From NCBI RefSeq assembly GCF_002086115.1, contig NZ_MVHJ01000001.1, forward strand, positions 434,001 to 498,000: DNA of 64,000 bases, read 5' to 3'. The notes beneath the pieces were generated by a model that saw only the letters and a list, made by a program, of their open reading frames with translations, had not been told where the DNA came from and ran no database searches. The stretch's first letter is position 1; every line of letters begins with the position of its first letter. Positions 9,961 to 17,771 of this stretch are shown one piece after another. Source of the stretch: Mycolicibacterium bacteremicum (GTDB lineage Bacteria; Actinomycetota; Actinomycetes; Mycobacteriales; Mycobacteriaceae). Made by a program: the position numbers and the translations under genes.

Positions 9961-10275
9961 ATGTCGGCGAAAACGCCCGAGAAGCCAGAGGATCCGCGGA
10001 TCGGTTACCAGTCGCACGAGTTGTTGCGTCAGGCCCTGGAATCTGCCCGTGAGCACGTCGCGGCGGCAGCCGATGCCTCCAAAGCGGCAATGACAGCGAG
10101 CGAGCCGGAGGTCGCGCAAGCCCGCCGAGCCGCGCGAAGGGACGAGCCGGAAGGACTGCAGGCCATAGCGAACACGCACCACGGTCACGGCCAGATGATC
10201 ACAACATCTGCCGCCGAGCACAGCAAGGCGATCGACGATCTGATCCTTGACCTGGCGGAGCTTTTCAACACCTGA
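9961..10275 (+). CDS. Small helical protein closing the eCIS operon (104 aa)
   Basis: Not assigned to a family. The protein is Ala/Glu-rich, mostly helical by composition, with no membrane segment or signal peptide, and carries a His-rich turn (NTHHGHGQM) in the middle. It starts 30 nt after the preceding stop with GGAGAAAG in front, so it probably belongs to the same transcript. Its position at the end of a baseplate module suggests a small structural or chaperone-like partner, but that rests on location only. A weak inverted repeat (TCGCC..GGCGA) just after the stop could end transcription. Confidence 0.6.
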   Translation: MSAKTPEKPEDPRIGYQSHELLRQALESAREHVAAAADASKAAMTASEPEVAQARRAARRDEPEGLQAIANTHHGHGQMITTSAAEHSKAIDDLILDLAELFNT

Positions 10276-10424
10276 CTAGCTGCGTCGCCATCACGACGGC
10301 GATTGGCCGCGGTACACCTAACTTTGAGGGCCCTCCCTGATCTGCGGGTCTGCATTGACACAGGCATCGATTCGGGGGCGTAGCGATTCCTCATCGATTG
10401 CGACCCTCGCCATCGCAGACGGAG

Positions 10425-10449
10425 GAATATGCAGTAATCGAATATGCAG
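10425..10449 (+). repeat. 10-bp direct repeat GAATATGCAG, two copies
   Basis: GAATATGCAG occurs at 10425-10434 and again at 10440-10449, 15 bp from start to start, in the 216-bp spacer between the eCIS operon and the TetR gene. The local sequence is unusually AT-rich for this window. It may be a binding site for a regulator, or chance; the rest of this spacer shows no gene. Confidence 0.35.
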
Positions 10450-10491
10450 CGTTACCAGTAGCGTAGAACGGCGCTGGCGCACGGCGATCCC

Positions 10492-11106
10492 CTAGTCAGC
10501 GCGGTCGACCAACCGAGGTTCGGGCTGCGGCAACGGACTCGCCCCCTCCGGTCGCAGCCCGTCGAAGATGATCGCCAGATACCGACGCCACAATTCCGGC
10601 GGCGGATCGGGCATTCCCTCCGCCACGTGTACCGGCGCGCACATCAGCAAGAAGACATCGGTTGCGGTGACGTCGGGCCGAATCGCGCCCGCGGCACGGG
10701 CGTTGTCGACAAGCGTCCCGACGCCGGCGAGCACATCGTCACGGATGGCTATCACCCTGGCGTCGCTGGCACTGGCCGTCTGCAGGTAGGTCAGATCATG
10801 CTGGCGTCGTTGATCGGCAGCGACGGTGAGGAACTCCAACAGCGCTGCCCCAGGGTCATCTGCCTCCGCCAACCGCGCTGCGGCATCGGTGAGGATGACC
10901 ATGTGCTCACAGACGAGCGCGACCATCAGGTCTTCTTTCGTGGCGAAGTGCCGAAACACCGTGCCTTTTGCCACTCCTGCGCGACGGGCGATATCCGCCA
11001 CCGAGGCCTCGGCGCCGCGCTCGGCGAATACTTCCTCGGCCGCGGCCAGCAGCGACGCGCGGTTGCGCGCGGCGTCGGAACGCAGGGCGCGCGCAGGTGT
11101 CGTCAT
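10492..11106 (-). CDS. TetR-family repressor (204 aa)
   Basis: An N-terminal TetR DNA-binding domain is clear: SLLAAAEEVFAERG followed by the helix-turn-helix ADIARRAGVAKGTVFRHF and KEDLM. The C-terminal ligand-binding half is diverged, as usual. The ATG at 11106 lies 6 nt after TAGCAT, so a leaderless transcript is likely. It is divergent from an SDR gene, and two near-identical palindromes lie in the 108-bp gap, so it most likely represses the SDR gene and itself. Confidence 0.9.
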   Translation of the reverse strand: MTTPARALRSDAARNRASLLAAAEEVFAERGAEASVADIARRAGVAKGTVFRHFATKEDLMVALVCEHMVILTDAAARLAEADDPGAALLEFLTVAADQRRQHDLTYLQTASASDARVIAIRDDVLAGVGTLVDNARAAGAIRPDVTATDVFLLMCAPVHVAEGMPDPPPELWRRYLAIIFDGLRPEGASPLPQPEPRLVDRAD

Positions 11107-11123
11107 GCCCGCATGCTACCAAG

Positions 11124-11138
11124 TTGACCGACCGGTCA
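11124..11138. promoter_or_regulatory. TetR operator O1 over the SDR -35 box
   Basis: TGACCG-AC-CGGTCA (11125-11138) is a palindrome with perfect 6-bp arms. It overlaps TTGACC (11124-11129), which sits 18 bp before TACAGT (11148-11153), a plausible promoter for the SDR gene. On the other strand it lies just upstream of the tetR -10 box TAGCAT (11113-11118 complement). Binding here could shut both promoters. Confidence 0.65.
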
Positions 11139-11165
11139 TGTTAGACCTACAGTGGTCAGCGAAGG

Positions 11166-11179
11166 TGACCAACCGGTCA
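11166..11179. promoter_or_regulatory. TetR operator O2 downstream of the SDR transcription start
   Basis: TGACCAACCGGTCA differs from O1 in one base and extends to GGTGACC/GGTCACC outer arms. It starts 41 bp from O1, about four helical turns, so both sites face the same side of the DNA. It lies just after the predicted start point (about 11160) of the SDR transcript, a classic roadblock position. Confidence 0.65.
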
Positions 11180-11214
11180 CCTTGAGTGACTCACTGAAAT
11201 ACGTTGGAGGACAG

Positions 11215-11928
11215 ATGGAACTGGCAGGCGCCACGGCGTTGGTCACCGGATCCAATCGTGGCATCGGCACCTCGTTCGCGACCGAACTCCTGCGTCGCGG
11301 TGCCAAGGTGTACGCGACGGCACGTCGGCCACAGCTCGTCGATATCCCCGGGGCCGAGGTGCTCGAGCTGGACATCACCGACCCGGATTCCGTGCGAGCA
11401 GCCGCCGACACCGCCGGGGATGTGGACCTTGTGATCAACAACGCCGCCGACACCGCAGGGGGCAGCCTGGTCACCGGCGACCTCGAAGCGATCCGCCGGG
11501 TGATGGAGTCGAACTATTTCGGCACGTTGAATGTCATCCGGGCATTCGCGCCGATTCTGGCGCGTAACGGCGGCGGTGCCATCGTCAATGTGCTGTCGGC
11601 GGCCGCGTGGCTCACGGTGGAGGGCAACACCGCCTATGCGGCGGCCAAGTCTGCCGAGTGGGGGCTCACCAACGGTGTGCGTCTCGAATTGGCTGATCAG
11701 GGAACACAAGTCGTCGGTCTCATGCCCGGCCTGATCGGCACCGAGACCCTGTTCGACTTCGCCCGCGCGGCCGGGATCGAATTTCCCGACGGCGCGGTCA
11801 CCGAGCCGGCCGACCTGGTCGCGCTGGCCCTCGACGGACTGGAGGCGGGCGACATCGAGATCGCCGATGCCATCGGGTTGCAGGCCAAGGCCAGCCTCGC
11901 CGGGCCGCCACAGGCCTTCGCTCTCTAG
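11215..11928 (+). CDS. Short-chain dehydrogenase/reductase, TetR-controlled (237 aa)
   Basis: A classical SDR: nucleotide-binding TGSNRGIG at residues 11-18, NNAA motif, and catalytic YxxxK (Y141, K145) with an upstream serine stretch. The ATG at 11215 follows GGAGGACAG at good spacing; an earlier in-frame ATG at 11152 lies inside the predicted promoter and was rejected. The short D-rich segment after the second strand (LELDITD) fits NAD(P)H use. Substrate unknown. The pair with a divergent TetR suggests induction by a small hydrophobic molecule or alcohol/aldehyde. Confidence 0.88.
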   Translation: MELAGATALVTGSNRGIGTSFATELLRRGAKVYATARRPQLVDIPGAEVLELDITDPDSVRAAADTAGDVDLVINNAADTAGGSLVTGDLEAIRRVMESNYFGTLNVIRAFAPILARNGGGAIVNVLSAAAWLTVEGNTAYAAAKSAEWGLTNGVRLELADQGTQVVGLMPGLIGTETLFDFARAAGIEFPDGAVTEPADLVALALDGLEAGDIEIADAIGLQAKASLAGPPQAFAL

Positions 11929-11955
11929 TACACAGCTACGACATCATTCTTGGAC

Positions 11956-12375
11956 TCACGCGGGGGTGAACGTGAACCTCGTCTCGCCCACCGGGCCGCT
12001 GGTGCCACAGGGATTGGGACCGTTGAGCGTATAGAGCCCGTTGGAACCGTCCAGGTTGAAGGTGGACCGGGCGATCACATCCACCGGACGCCCATCCGGG
12101 CAGAACGCGCCACCGGGGACGAATTGGTCGAGCACATAGTGGTTGCCCTGGATGTGCGCCTGACCCTGGTCGTTGTTCGACGTGAGGTTGAACAGCGAGA
12201 TGCAACCGGGGCCACAACTCGTCACCCGGATCAGGCTTTCGGTGACGACACCGTTGGCCATGACACTGCGGTGGTGGTAGTCCCCCGGAGCGAGATCCGC
12301 GTTGGCGGGTGCAGCCAGACCGACGCTCACGGCGGCGCAGCCCGTCGCGATCGCGCCGATGATCATGTTCTTCAT
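11956..12375 (-). CDS. Small secreted protein with four cysteines (139 aa)
   Basis: The product starts MKNMIIGAIATGC and has a Sec signal peptide ending near APANA|D. The mature part has cysteine pairs in TSCGPGCISLF and later GAFCPDG and NPCGTS, suggesting two disulfides. Function unknown; exported small proteins of this shape are common in mycobacteria. The frame stays open upstream to 12489, but the signal peptide sets the start at 12375. It is divergent from the XRE regulator. Confidence 0.7.
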   Translation of the reverse strand: MKNMIIGAIATGCAAVSVGLAAPANADLAPGDYHHRSVMANGVVTESLIRVTSCGPGCISLFNLTSNNDQGQAHIQGNHYVLDQFVPGGAFCPDGRPVDVIARSTFNLDGSNGLYTLNGPNPCGTSGPVGETRFTFTPA

Positions 12376-12487
12376 ACCGTCGAGTGAACACCGCCACACC
12401 GGATACCGATCCCAACTTGGCAAAACCGATCGGCGCCGGTAGTTCGCCGTCTTGCCAGCTCCGGGGATGTCGGTTATGCATAGGGCC

Positions 12488-13318
12488 ATGGCAGATCGAT
12501 CGGCGGAGCTCTCCTCGTTCCTGCGGGCGAGGCGCGAAGCTGTGACGCCACAAGACGCCGGCCTCGTGCCCGGCGCCGGCCGGCGGGTTCAGGGCCTTCG
12601 CCGCGAAGAGCTGGCACTACTTGCCGGACTGAGCACCGACTATTACCGGCGGCTGGAACAAGGCCGGGAACGCCGACCCTCGCTACAGGTCCTGCGCGCG
12701 CTCGCGCGTGCGCTGCAACTCGATGCGCACGCGACGGCCTATCTCATCTCGCTGGTGCACCCTGTCCCCCAGGCCGTGCCCACGCGCGCATCCTCCGTCT
12801 CCGCGGGGATCCAACTCCTCCTGGACGCCGGTTTGCGCGTGCCGGCAATCGTCGTCGATGTGGGCCTCAACATCCTCGCGATCAACGCGGCCGGTCGCGC
12901 GATGTACAGCGGCTTCGGCGACACCGCCAACCTTGCCCGCATGGTGTTCCTCGACCCTGCTGCCACAGAGTTCTATCCCCAGTGGCACCAGGTGGCCACT
13001 CAGGTCGTCGGCAACCTTCGTTCCGGCCTGACCCGATTCCCGAATGACGATCGCGTCGCCGAGGTGGTCGATGAGATCTCGCCGCGCAGTTCCGTATTCG
13101 CCGAACTATGGGCGACCCACCACGTGCGCCCGCGCGCCAGCGAGGACAAGGTGTTCCGTCATCCACAAGTCGGCGAGCTCCATCTGCACTTCGAGGCGCT
13201 CGAGGTCGCCGGAGCGCCCGACCAGCGGCTGTTTGTCTACTGTCCGCCTGAGAACGGGCCGTCCCCCGACGCCGTCATGCTGCTGGAATCGCTGACCACG
13301 GCTTCCACGTTGGCCTGA
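12488..13318 (+). CDS. XRE-family regulator with MmyB-like ligand domain (276 aa)
   Basis: The N-terminus holds an XRE helix-turn-helix (LRREELALLAGLSTDYYRRLEQG) and the rest matches the MmyB-like PAS-type ligand-binding domain common in actinobacteria (LNILAINAAGRAMY, NLARMVFLDP). It probably senses a small molecule, perhaps a fatty acid as shown for MmyB-type domains. Start chosen at MADRSAEL. It converges on the aldo/keto reductase gene, with only 23 bp between the stops, and may control nearby redox genes. Confidence 0.85.
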   Translation: MADRSAELSSFLRARREAVTPQDAGLVPGAGRRVQGLRREELALLAGLSTDYYRRLEQGRERRPSLQVLRALARALQLDAHATAYLISLVHPVPQAVPTRASSVSAGIQLLLDAGLRVPAIVVDVGLNILAINAAGRAMYSGFGDTANLARMVFLDPAATEFYPQWHQVATQVVGNLRSGLTRFPNDDRVAEVVDEISPRSSVFAELWATHHVRPRASEDKVFRHPQVGELHLHFEALEVAGAPDQRLFVYCPPENGPSPDAVMLLESLTTASTLA

Positions 13319-13341
13319 CCCGCGTGGGCCGCCATGCTCGG

Positions 13342-14235
13342 TCAGCCGACAGCCGCAGTGAGCTGCGCCAGCTGTTCCGGGGTCAGCTGCACGTCGGCGG
13401 CAGCCACATTCTCCTCCAGATGCGTGCGTTGCGACGTGCCGGGGATGGGAAGCATCACCGGTGAAACCTGCAACAGCCAGGCGATCGCCACCTGCCCCAC
13501 ACTGCACTCATGCGCGCGGGCGACCGCAGCGAGCGCTTCGTGGGCCTCCGGCAGCCCGCCCTGTGCCACCGGCGCCCACGGAATGAATGCAAGCCCATCG
13601 CGCTCACACACGTCCAGCATGTCGCTCGCACTCCGGTCGATGACGTTGAACCGGCTTTGGACACTGACGATATCGGCAATCTGCCGTGCTTCGTCCAGCT
13701 GCGCCACGGTGCACTGAGACATGCCGATGTCGCGGATCTTGCCCTCGTCCTGCAGCGCTTTGAGTTCCCCGATCTGTTCTGCGAGCGGCACTTTCGGATC
13801 CACCCGGTGAAGCTGCAGCAGATCGATCTGGTCGACGCCCAACCGGCGCATGCTCATCAGCACCTGCTGGCGCAGATATTCGGGCCGTCCGACCGGCGGC
13901 CACGCCGCGGGGCCCAGGCGTGTCGGCCCGGAGTCAGTGTCGATGACGTCGGGTCCGTTACGGGTCAGGCCGGCCTTTGTCGCGATGATCACGTCGTCGG
14001 GGTACGGATGCAGCGCCTCATACAAGATCTGTTCGGCGACATGCGGACCGTAGGAGTCGGCTGTGTCGATGAACTGCACGCCGAGTTCGACCGCCCGACG
14101 AGCCACGGCAATGCACTCCTGCCGATCCTGGGGCTCACCCCAGATCCCGCGGCCCGTGAATCTCATCGAACCGAAACCCAAGCGCGACACCGTCTTACCG
14201 GCGATCGTAATCGTCTTCGGATTGGTGCTCATCAT
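13342..14235 (-). CDS. Aldo/keto reductase (297 aa)
   Basis: An AKR TIM-barrel enzyme using NADPH: catalytic Asp/Tyr segment DTADSYGPH, lysine in IIATKAG, histidine in LLQLHRVD, and a C-terminal cofactor motif near LPIPGTSQRTHLEEN. The start at 14235 (MM) follows GGAGGTAG; upstream in-frame codons lack a ribosome site. Substrate not predictable. It lies between a divergent spacer and the XRE regulator. A second, distinct AKR lies at 20350-21318. Confidence 0.88.
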   Translation of the reverse strand: MMSTNPKTITIAGKTVSRLGFGSMRFTGRGIWGEPQDRQECIAVARRAVELGVQFIDTADSYGPHVAEQILYEALHPYPDDVIIATKAGLTRNGPDVIDTDSGPTRLGPAAWPPVGRPEYLRQQVLMSMRRLGVDQIDLLQLHRVDPKVPLAEQIGELKALQDEGKIRDIGMSQCTVAQLDEARQIADIVSVQSRFNVIDRSASDMLDVCERDGLAFIPWAPVAQGGLPEAHEALAAVARAHECSVGQVAIAWLLQVSPVMLPIPGTSQRTHLEENVAAADVQLTPEQLAQLTAAVG

Positions 14236-14400
14236 GCAACTACCTCCAGTTTCTGCGTTTGCAATCTGGCTCTCGCGCCCTGATGCCGGCCCGAGGAACC
14301 TCACTGCACTGACCTTAGGCACAGGTCGGCGGACCTAGGGGGACGCGATACACCCCCCTGGTTCGGGGCATCTGGCGGAATCAATCTGGTGCACAAAGCG

Positions 14401-15309
14401 TTACACCGTGCCGCCTCGAGCGACCGCATCGAACTCGCAGAACATCTCGATGAAGTAGTCGGGCTGCTCCTCGGCTACCCAGTGGCCGCAGTCCGGGACG
14501 AGCCGATCCGTCACGCTATGAGCGACCTCTTCGCACATCGCGCGGAAATGCCGTGCGAGAGGATTGGACGCTCCTCCCGATGCCAGCACCGGGATGGTGA
14601 GCTTGCCGTGTTGGCGCAGCTCGCTGCGATTGACTTCGGCGTCGCGGTCGAGTTCCCGGTAGAGCTCACACATGGCGCGCATCGCTCCGGGAGCTTCGTA
14701 CGCGCGGGCGTAGACGTCGAGGTCGTCGCCGGAAATCGCATCCGGTTGGTAGGTCAGGTCATCGAAGAAACGGTTGACGTACCACCGTTCACGTCCGTGC
14801 GTGAGATACACGGCGACATCCGGGTTGGCGTGAAAGGCGAACTGCCACGCCGACTTCTGAGCCACGCGCCAGTCGTAGTAGGCGGTGCCCGGCAACGGAG
14901 CTTCCATGAAGGTCGCACTCACGACCTCATCGCGGTACCGCAGCGCGAAACTCAGCGCCAGCATCGACCCGAGATCATGTCCGACGAGGGAGATGGGCTC
15001 CGCCACCTTGAGGGTGTCGCGGACCAGCCTGTGGACATCACCGGCCATGGTCCACTTGTCGTACCCGTCACGAGGTTTGTCGGACGCGCCGGCGCCGCGG
15101 TAGTCGGGCATGATCACCCGGTATCCGGCGGCGGCGAGCGGCATCATGACCTTGCGCCACTCGTAGCGTGTCTGCGGGGCGCCGTGCAGAAGCACGACGG
15201 TCTTGCTGCAATCAGACGGGGTGACCACCGTGTACCCGATACGAACGGTTTCATCCGGGTCCGCCCAGGCCCGGCCGTGGTGGACATGGACATCGTGCGC
15301 TGCCGTCAT
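14401..15309 (-). CDS. Alpha/beta hydrolase, epoxide-hydrolase-like (302 aa)
   Basis: The order HGAPQT (oxyanion HGxP), then GHDLGSMLA with an Asp nucleophile elbow, and a C-terminal VPDCGHWVAEEQP histidine fits the epoxide hydrolase/haloalkane dehalogenase branch; aspartate instead of serine at the elbow supports epoxide hydrolase. The start at MTAAHDV (15309) is chosen because the extension upstream lacks conserved sequence. Substrate unknown. It stands alone on the minus strand, next to a small secreted protein gene on +. Confidence 0.8.
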   Translation of the reverse strand: MTAAHDVHVHHGRAWADPDETVRIGYTVVTPSDCSKTVVLLHGAPQTRYEWRKVMMPLAAAGYRVIMPDYRGAGASDKPRDGYDKWTMAGDVHRLVRDTLKVAEPISLVGHDLGSMLALSFALRYRDEVVSATFMEAPLPGTAYYDWRVAQKSAWQFAFHANPDVAVYLTHGRERWYVNRFFDDLTYQPDAISGDDLDVYARAYEAPGAMRAMCELYRELDRDAEVNRSELRQHGKLTIPVLASGGASNPLARHFRAMCEEVAHSVTDRLVPDCGHWVAEEQPDYFIEMFCEFDAVARGGTV

Positions 15310-15548
15310 GTTCCGTCTCTCTGTATGCGCGTACCTGTTGACGGCCAGTGTCATCCCCGCGTCCACGCCGTCGGGGGGAACAAGCCGGCCCCCCGGCCGC
15401 AACAGATCACCGGTAGGGCCATCCACCGTTTTCAACGGCACGCACCGCGGTTTCAATCCGGCCGGGAGATGCGGACCCGCCGTTCACTGTGACGATTCGT
15501 CGAAGAATTCTGATGGCGGCCTGCTTTCACCAGGTGCAAGATCGGGGT

Positions 15549-15782
15549 ATGAAAAAGTACTCGACCCGCACGGCGTTCGCCGTTCTCGCCGCCGCTCCCA
15601 TCGCCGCCATGTCGCTGTTCGGCGCGGGGATGAGTTCGGCGGAGCCACTGAATTGCGTCAACGGCCAGTTCTGGGATCCGATCACCAACACGTGTCAGAC
15701 ACCGCGTCCTGCGGAAGCCTGTGCGCCCGGTCAGTACTGGAACGCCTTGTCCAACGTCTGCCGGCCACTGGGCCTGCTGTAG
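15549..15782 (+). CDS. Small secreted protein with duplicated Cys-aromatic motif (77 aa)
   Basis: A signal peptide (MKKYSTRTAF... to about SSAEP) leads a 45-residue mature chain made of two copies of one unit: C36-VNGQFWDPITNT-C49 and C58-APGQYWNALSNV-C71. Each copy has cysteines 13 residues apart and a GQ[F/Y]W core, suggesting two small disulfide loops. This spacing recalls short carbohydrate-binding loops, but no family is certain. No operon partner: neighbours on both sides are on the minus strand. Confidence 0.65.
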   Translation: MKKYSTRTAFAVLAAAPIAAMSLFGAGMSSAEPLNCVNGQFWDPITNTCQTPRPAEACAPGQYWNALSNVCRPLGLL

Positions 15783-15797
15783 TCCCACCACCCCGGT

Positions 15798-16430
15798 TCA
15801 GAACCGGCCGCGCGGATCCCGCCCGGTCCAGGCGACCAGGCGGTCGATGGCGGGAGCATCGTCCGGCACCGAGACAGCGTCGGCGAACGGGACCGCAACC
15901 TCGTCGAAGCCCCTGGCAGCCGAGATCGCCTCGAAGAGCGCCCGACGGTTCTCGGCCGGCAGTATCAGGCGTGCTCCGTCGAAAGCCGCCGCGACGACGG
16001 TGTCATCCCAGTCGGGTTGCTGACCGGTCGCCGTTGCCAGATCCCAGGTGTGGACTGTCAGCTCGGAGGAATAGGACGTCAGCACCTCGGCGCCACTGCC
16101 TTCGATCCAGGGCAGTGCCATCGGTCGTTGGAGAACTGCGTCGTCGCTCCAGGCATCCACCGCCTGTCTCCCGAACTCTGCCCAGGCCTCGGGCCAGCAA
16201 TTGTCGGACAACGGGGTTTCCCTGACCGCGAAGGGATCTGACCCATCGCCGAGCGCGGCGATTCTGCCGAGCACGCCGACGAGGTGTCCCACGAGTGCCC
16301 GCACGTCCATGCCCGCGCACGGTGTGGGGTCATCGAGCTGGTCCACCCGGACACCGGCGATGACGACGCCGCCGGTGGTGATGGCACGGTGCAGGGTCGG
16401 CCGGGGATCTGGGCTGATCGGTGTCAACAT
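15798..16430 (-). CDS. TIGR03086-type mycothiol-dependent protein (210 aa)
   Basis: It has the DinB/maleylpyruvate-isomerase-like metal-binding four-helix N-domain (LDDPTPCAGMDVRALVGHLV) with the conserved histidine, and a C-terminal helical part (HTWDLATATGQ). Family members are predicted to use mycothiol with a divalent metal. The ATG at 16430 lies 6 nt after CACAAT, so leaderless translation is likely. It is divergent from a WYL regulator across a perfect inverted repeat, so it is probably that regulator's target. Confidence 0.8.
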   Translation of the reverse strand: MLTPISPDPRPTLHRAITTGGVVIAGVRVDQLDDPTPCAGMDVRALVGHLVGVLGRIAALGDGSDPFAVRETPLSDNCWPEAWAEFGRQAVDAWSDDAVLQRPMALPWIEGSGAEVLTSYSSELTVHTWDLATATGQQPDWDDTVVAAAFDGARLILPAENRRALFEAISAARGFDEVAVPFADAVSVPDDAPAIDRLVAWTGRDPRGRF

Positions 16431-16450
16431 GGCGCCATTGTGGCGGCCTG

Positions 16451-16473
16451 AACCGGTCACCTCTTGACCGGTT
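16451..16473. promoter_or_regulatory. Inverted repeat between the WYL and TIGR03086 genes
   Basis: AACCGGTCA-CCTCT-TGACCGGTT has perfect 9-bp arms around a 5-bp centre. It lies upstream of the CACAAT -10 box of the minus-strand gene and contains TTGACC, a possible -35 for the plus-strand gene. It is the natural candidate operator for the WYL protein. Confidence 0.65.
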
Positions 16474-16493
16474 TTATGTGAGAGTTTTGGTTC

Positions 16494-17441
16494 ATGCGGG
16501 CCGACCGGCTGGTAGCCACCCTCCTTCTGCTGCAGCAGCGTGAGCAGGTCACCGCGGCGGAGGTCGCCCGGGAGTTGGAGGTGTCCGAGCGCACTGCCCG
16601 CCGGGATCTCGACGCGTTGAGCGGCGCCGGGCTGCCCGTTTATGCCATCCCCGGCCGAGGAGGCGGGTGGCGGCTGTTGGGCGGCGCTCGCACCGACCTG
16701 TCCGGGCTGACCGCCGACGAGGCACGCGCGCTGTTCCTGGTCGCCGGACCCGCGTCGGTGGCGACCCCGAGTGTGAAAGCCGCTCTGCGCAAGCTCATCC
16801 GCGCGCTGCCCGAACCCTTCCGTGACGAGGCCGTGGCGGCCGCGACATCGGTCGTCGTCGACCCACGCGACTGGGGATCCAGCCGGCCCGAACCGCAAAC
16901 ACCCCGGTTTCTCGACGGCTTGCAGAGGGCGGTGATCCGAGGCGTCCAGGTGCGTCTCGGCTATGTCGATCGAGCGGGCTCACAGACCGAGCGGACCGTG
17001 CATCCGTTGGGCATCGTGACCAAGGGGCCGACGTGCTACCTGATGTGCGAGACCGAGATGGGTCGGCGGACCTTCCGGATCGATCGCGTCTGCTCGATCG
17101 AGTTGACCGACGATCCTGTCGAACGCCCACCGTCATTCGACCTTGCCGACAGCTGGCGCGAGATCGCCGATGACGTTGATCGCAGGCGCACTCCCCTCGC
17201 GGTCCGGGCGGTGTGCGCCCCGGACGGATTCGCACTGCTGCGGAAGGTGGTGGGCCGGCGCCTCGAAGTGGGCGGCTCCACGCCGGACGGCCACATCGAG
17301 GTCGTCATCCGCGGCCGCGACGAGTACGCCCTCGCGGGTGAACTCGCCTGGCTCACAGCGTGGCTCGACGTCACCGAACCACAAGGCGTGCGTGACCACC
17401 TCGCCGCGATCGGCGTTGCGTTGGTCGCACGGTACGGGTGA
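16494..17441 (+). CDS. YafY-type WYL-domain transcriptional regulator (315 aa)
   Basis: Residues 1-60 form an HTH_11 winged helix (RADRLVATLLLLQQ, VSERTARRDLDALS); the middle and C-terminal parts hold a WYL domain (RLGYVDRAG, VHPLGIVTKGPTCYLM) and a WCX extension. Such proteins bind small ligands or nucleic acid and often control the adjacent divergent gene. The TIGR03086 gene and the 9-bp inverted repeat at 16451-16473 fit that arrangement. Confidence 0.88.
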   Translation: MRADRLVATLLLLQQREQVTAAEVARELEVSERTARRDLDALSGAGLPVYAIPGRGGGWRLLGGARTDLSGLTADEARALFLVAGPASVATPSVKAALRKLIRALPEPFRDEAVAAATSVVVDPRDWGSSRPEPQTPRFLDGLQRAVIRGVQVRLGYVDRAGSQTERTVHPLGIVTKGPTCYLMCETEMGRRTFRIDRVCSIELTDDPVERPPSFDLADSWREIADDVDRRRTPLAVRAVCAPDGFALLRKVVGRRLEVGGSTPDGHIEVVIRGRDEYALAGELAWLTAWLDVTEPQGVRDHLAAIGVALVARYG

Positions 17442-17540
17442 AGCCCACGCTCGGCCCGGATTGAACCGGGAGAAAACGGGGCACCCGCAGATCGACGAGC
17501 CCGGGGCGCCGAGCCCCCGATGGAAGAAAAGAGCGCCAAC

Positions 17541-17690
17541 ATGACCATGCCCAGTGACGCCGCCGATGCAGTCGAGTCCCAGGGACCCAACGAGGGCCCG
17601 CGCGATCACGACCAGGCCGACACCGAGCATGCGCCCTACGTCGACGACGACAATGTCCCCCACCCCGGTGACGCCAACGAAGCCGACTGA
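17541..17690 (+). CDS. Small acidic protein (49 aa)
   Basis: A short frame reading MTMPSDAADAVE... to ..HPGDANEAD, with about a quarter Asp/Glu and no hydrophobic segment, so probably disordered and cytoplasmic. GGAAGAAAAGAG precedes the chosen ATG at 8 nt; a start at 17520 in the same frame is also possible. It lies 99 bp after the WYL gene and before a GMC oxidoreductase on the same strand. Function unknown. Confidence 0.5.
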   Translation: MTMPSDAADAVESQGPNEGPRDHDQADTEHAPYVDDDNVPHPGDANEAD

Positions 17691-17771
17691 GCGCGGCGTG
17701 AAATCCCCGATATGACGCGACGGGCCGTCTAACCTCCGTGGACGGGTGCCGCGCCGACGTCATGGAGGAAG

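Noticed and set aside
1..10275. Complete prophage
   Set aside because: No integrase, terminase, capsid, lysin or attachment repeats are visible; only baseplate/tip genes, so a contractile injection system is the better reading within the window.
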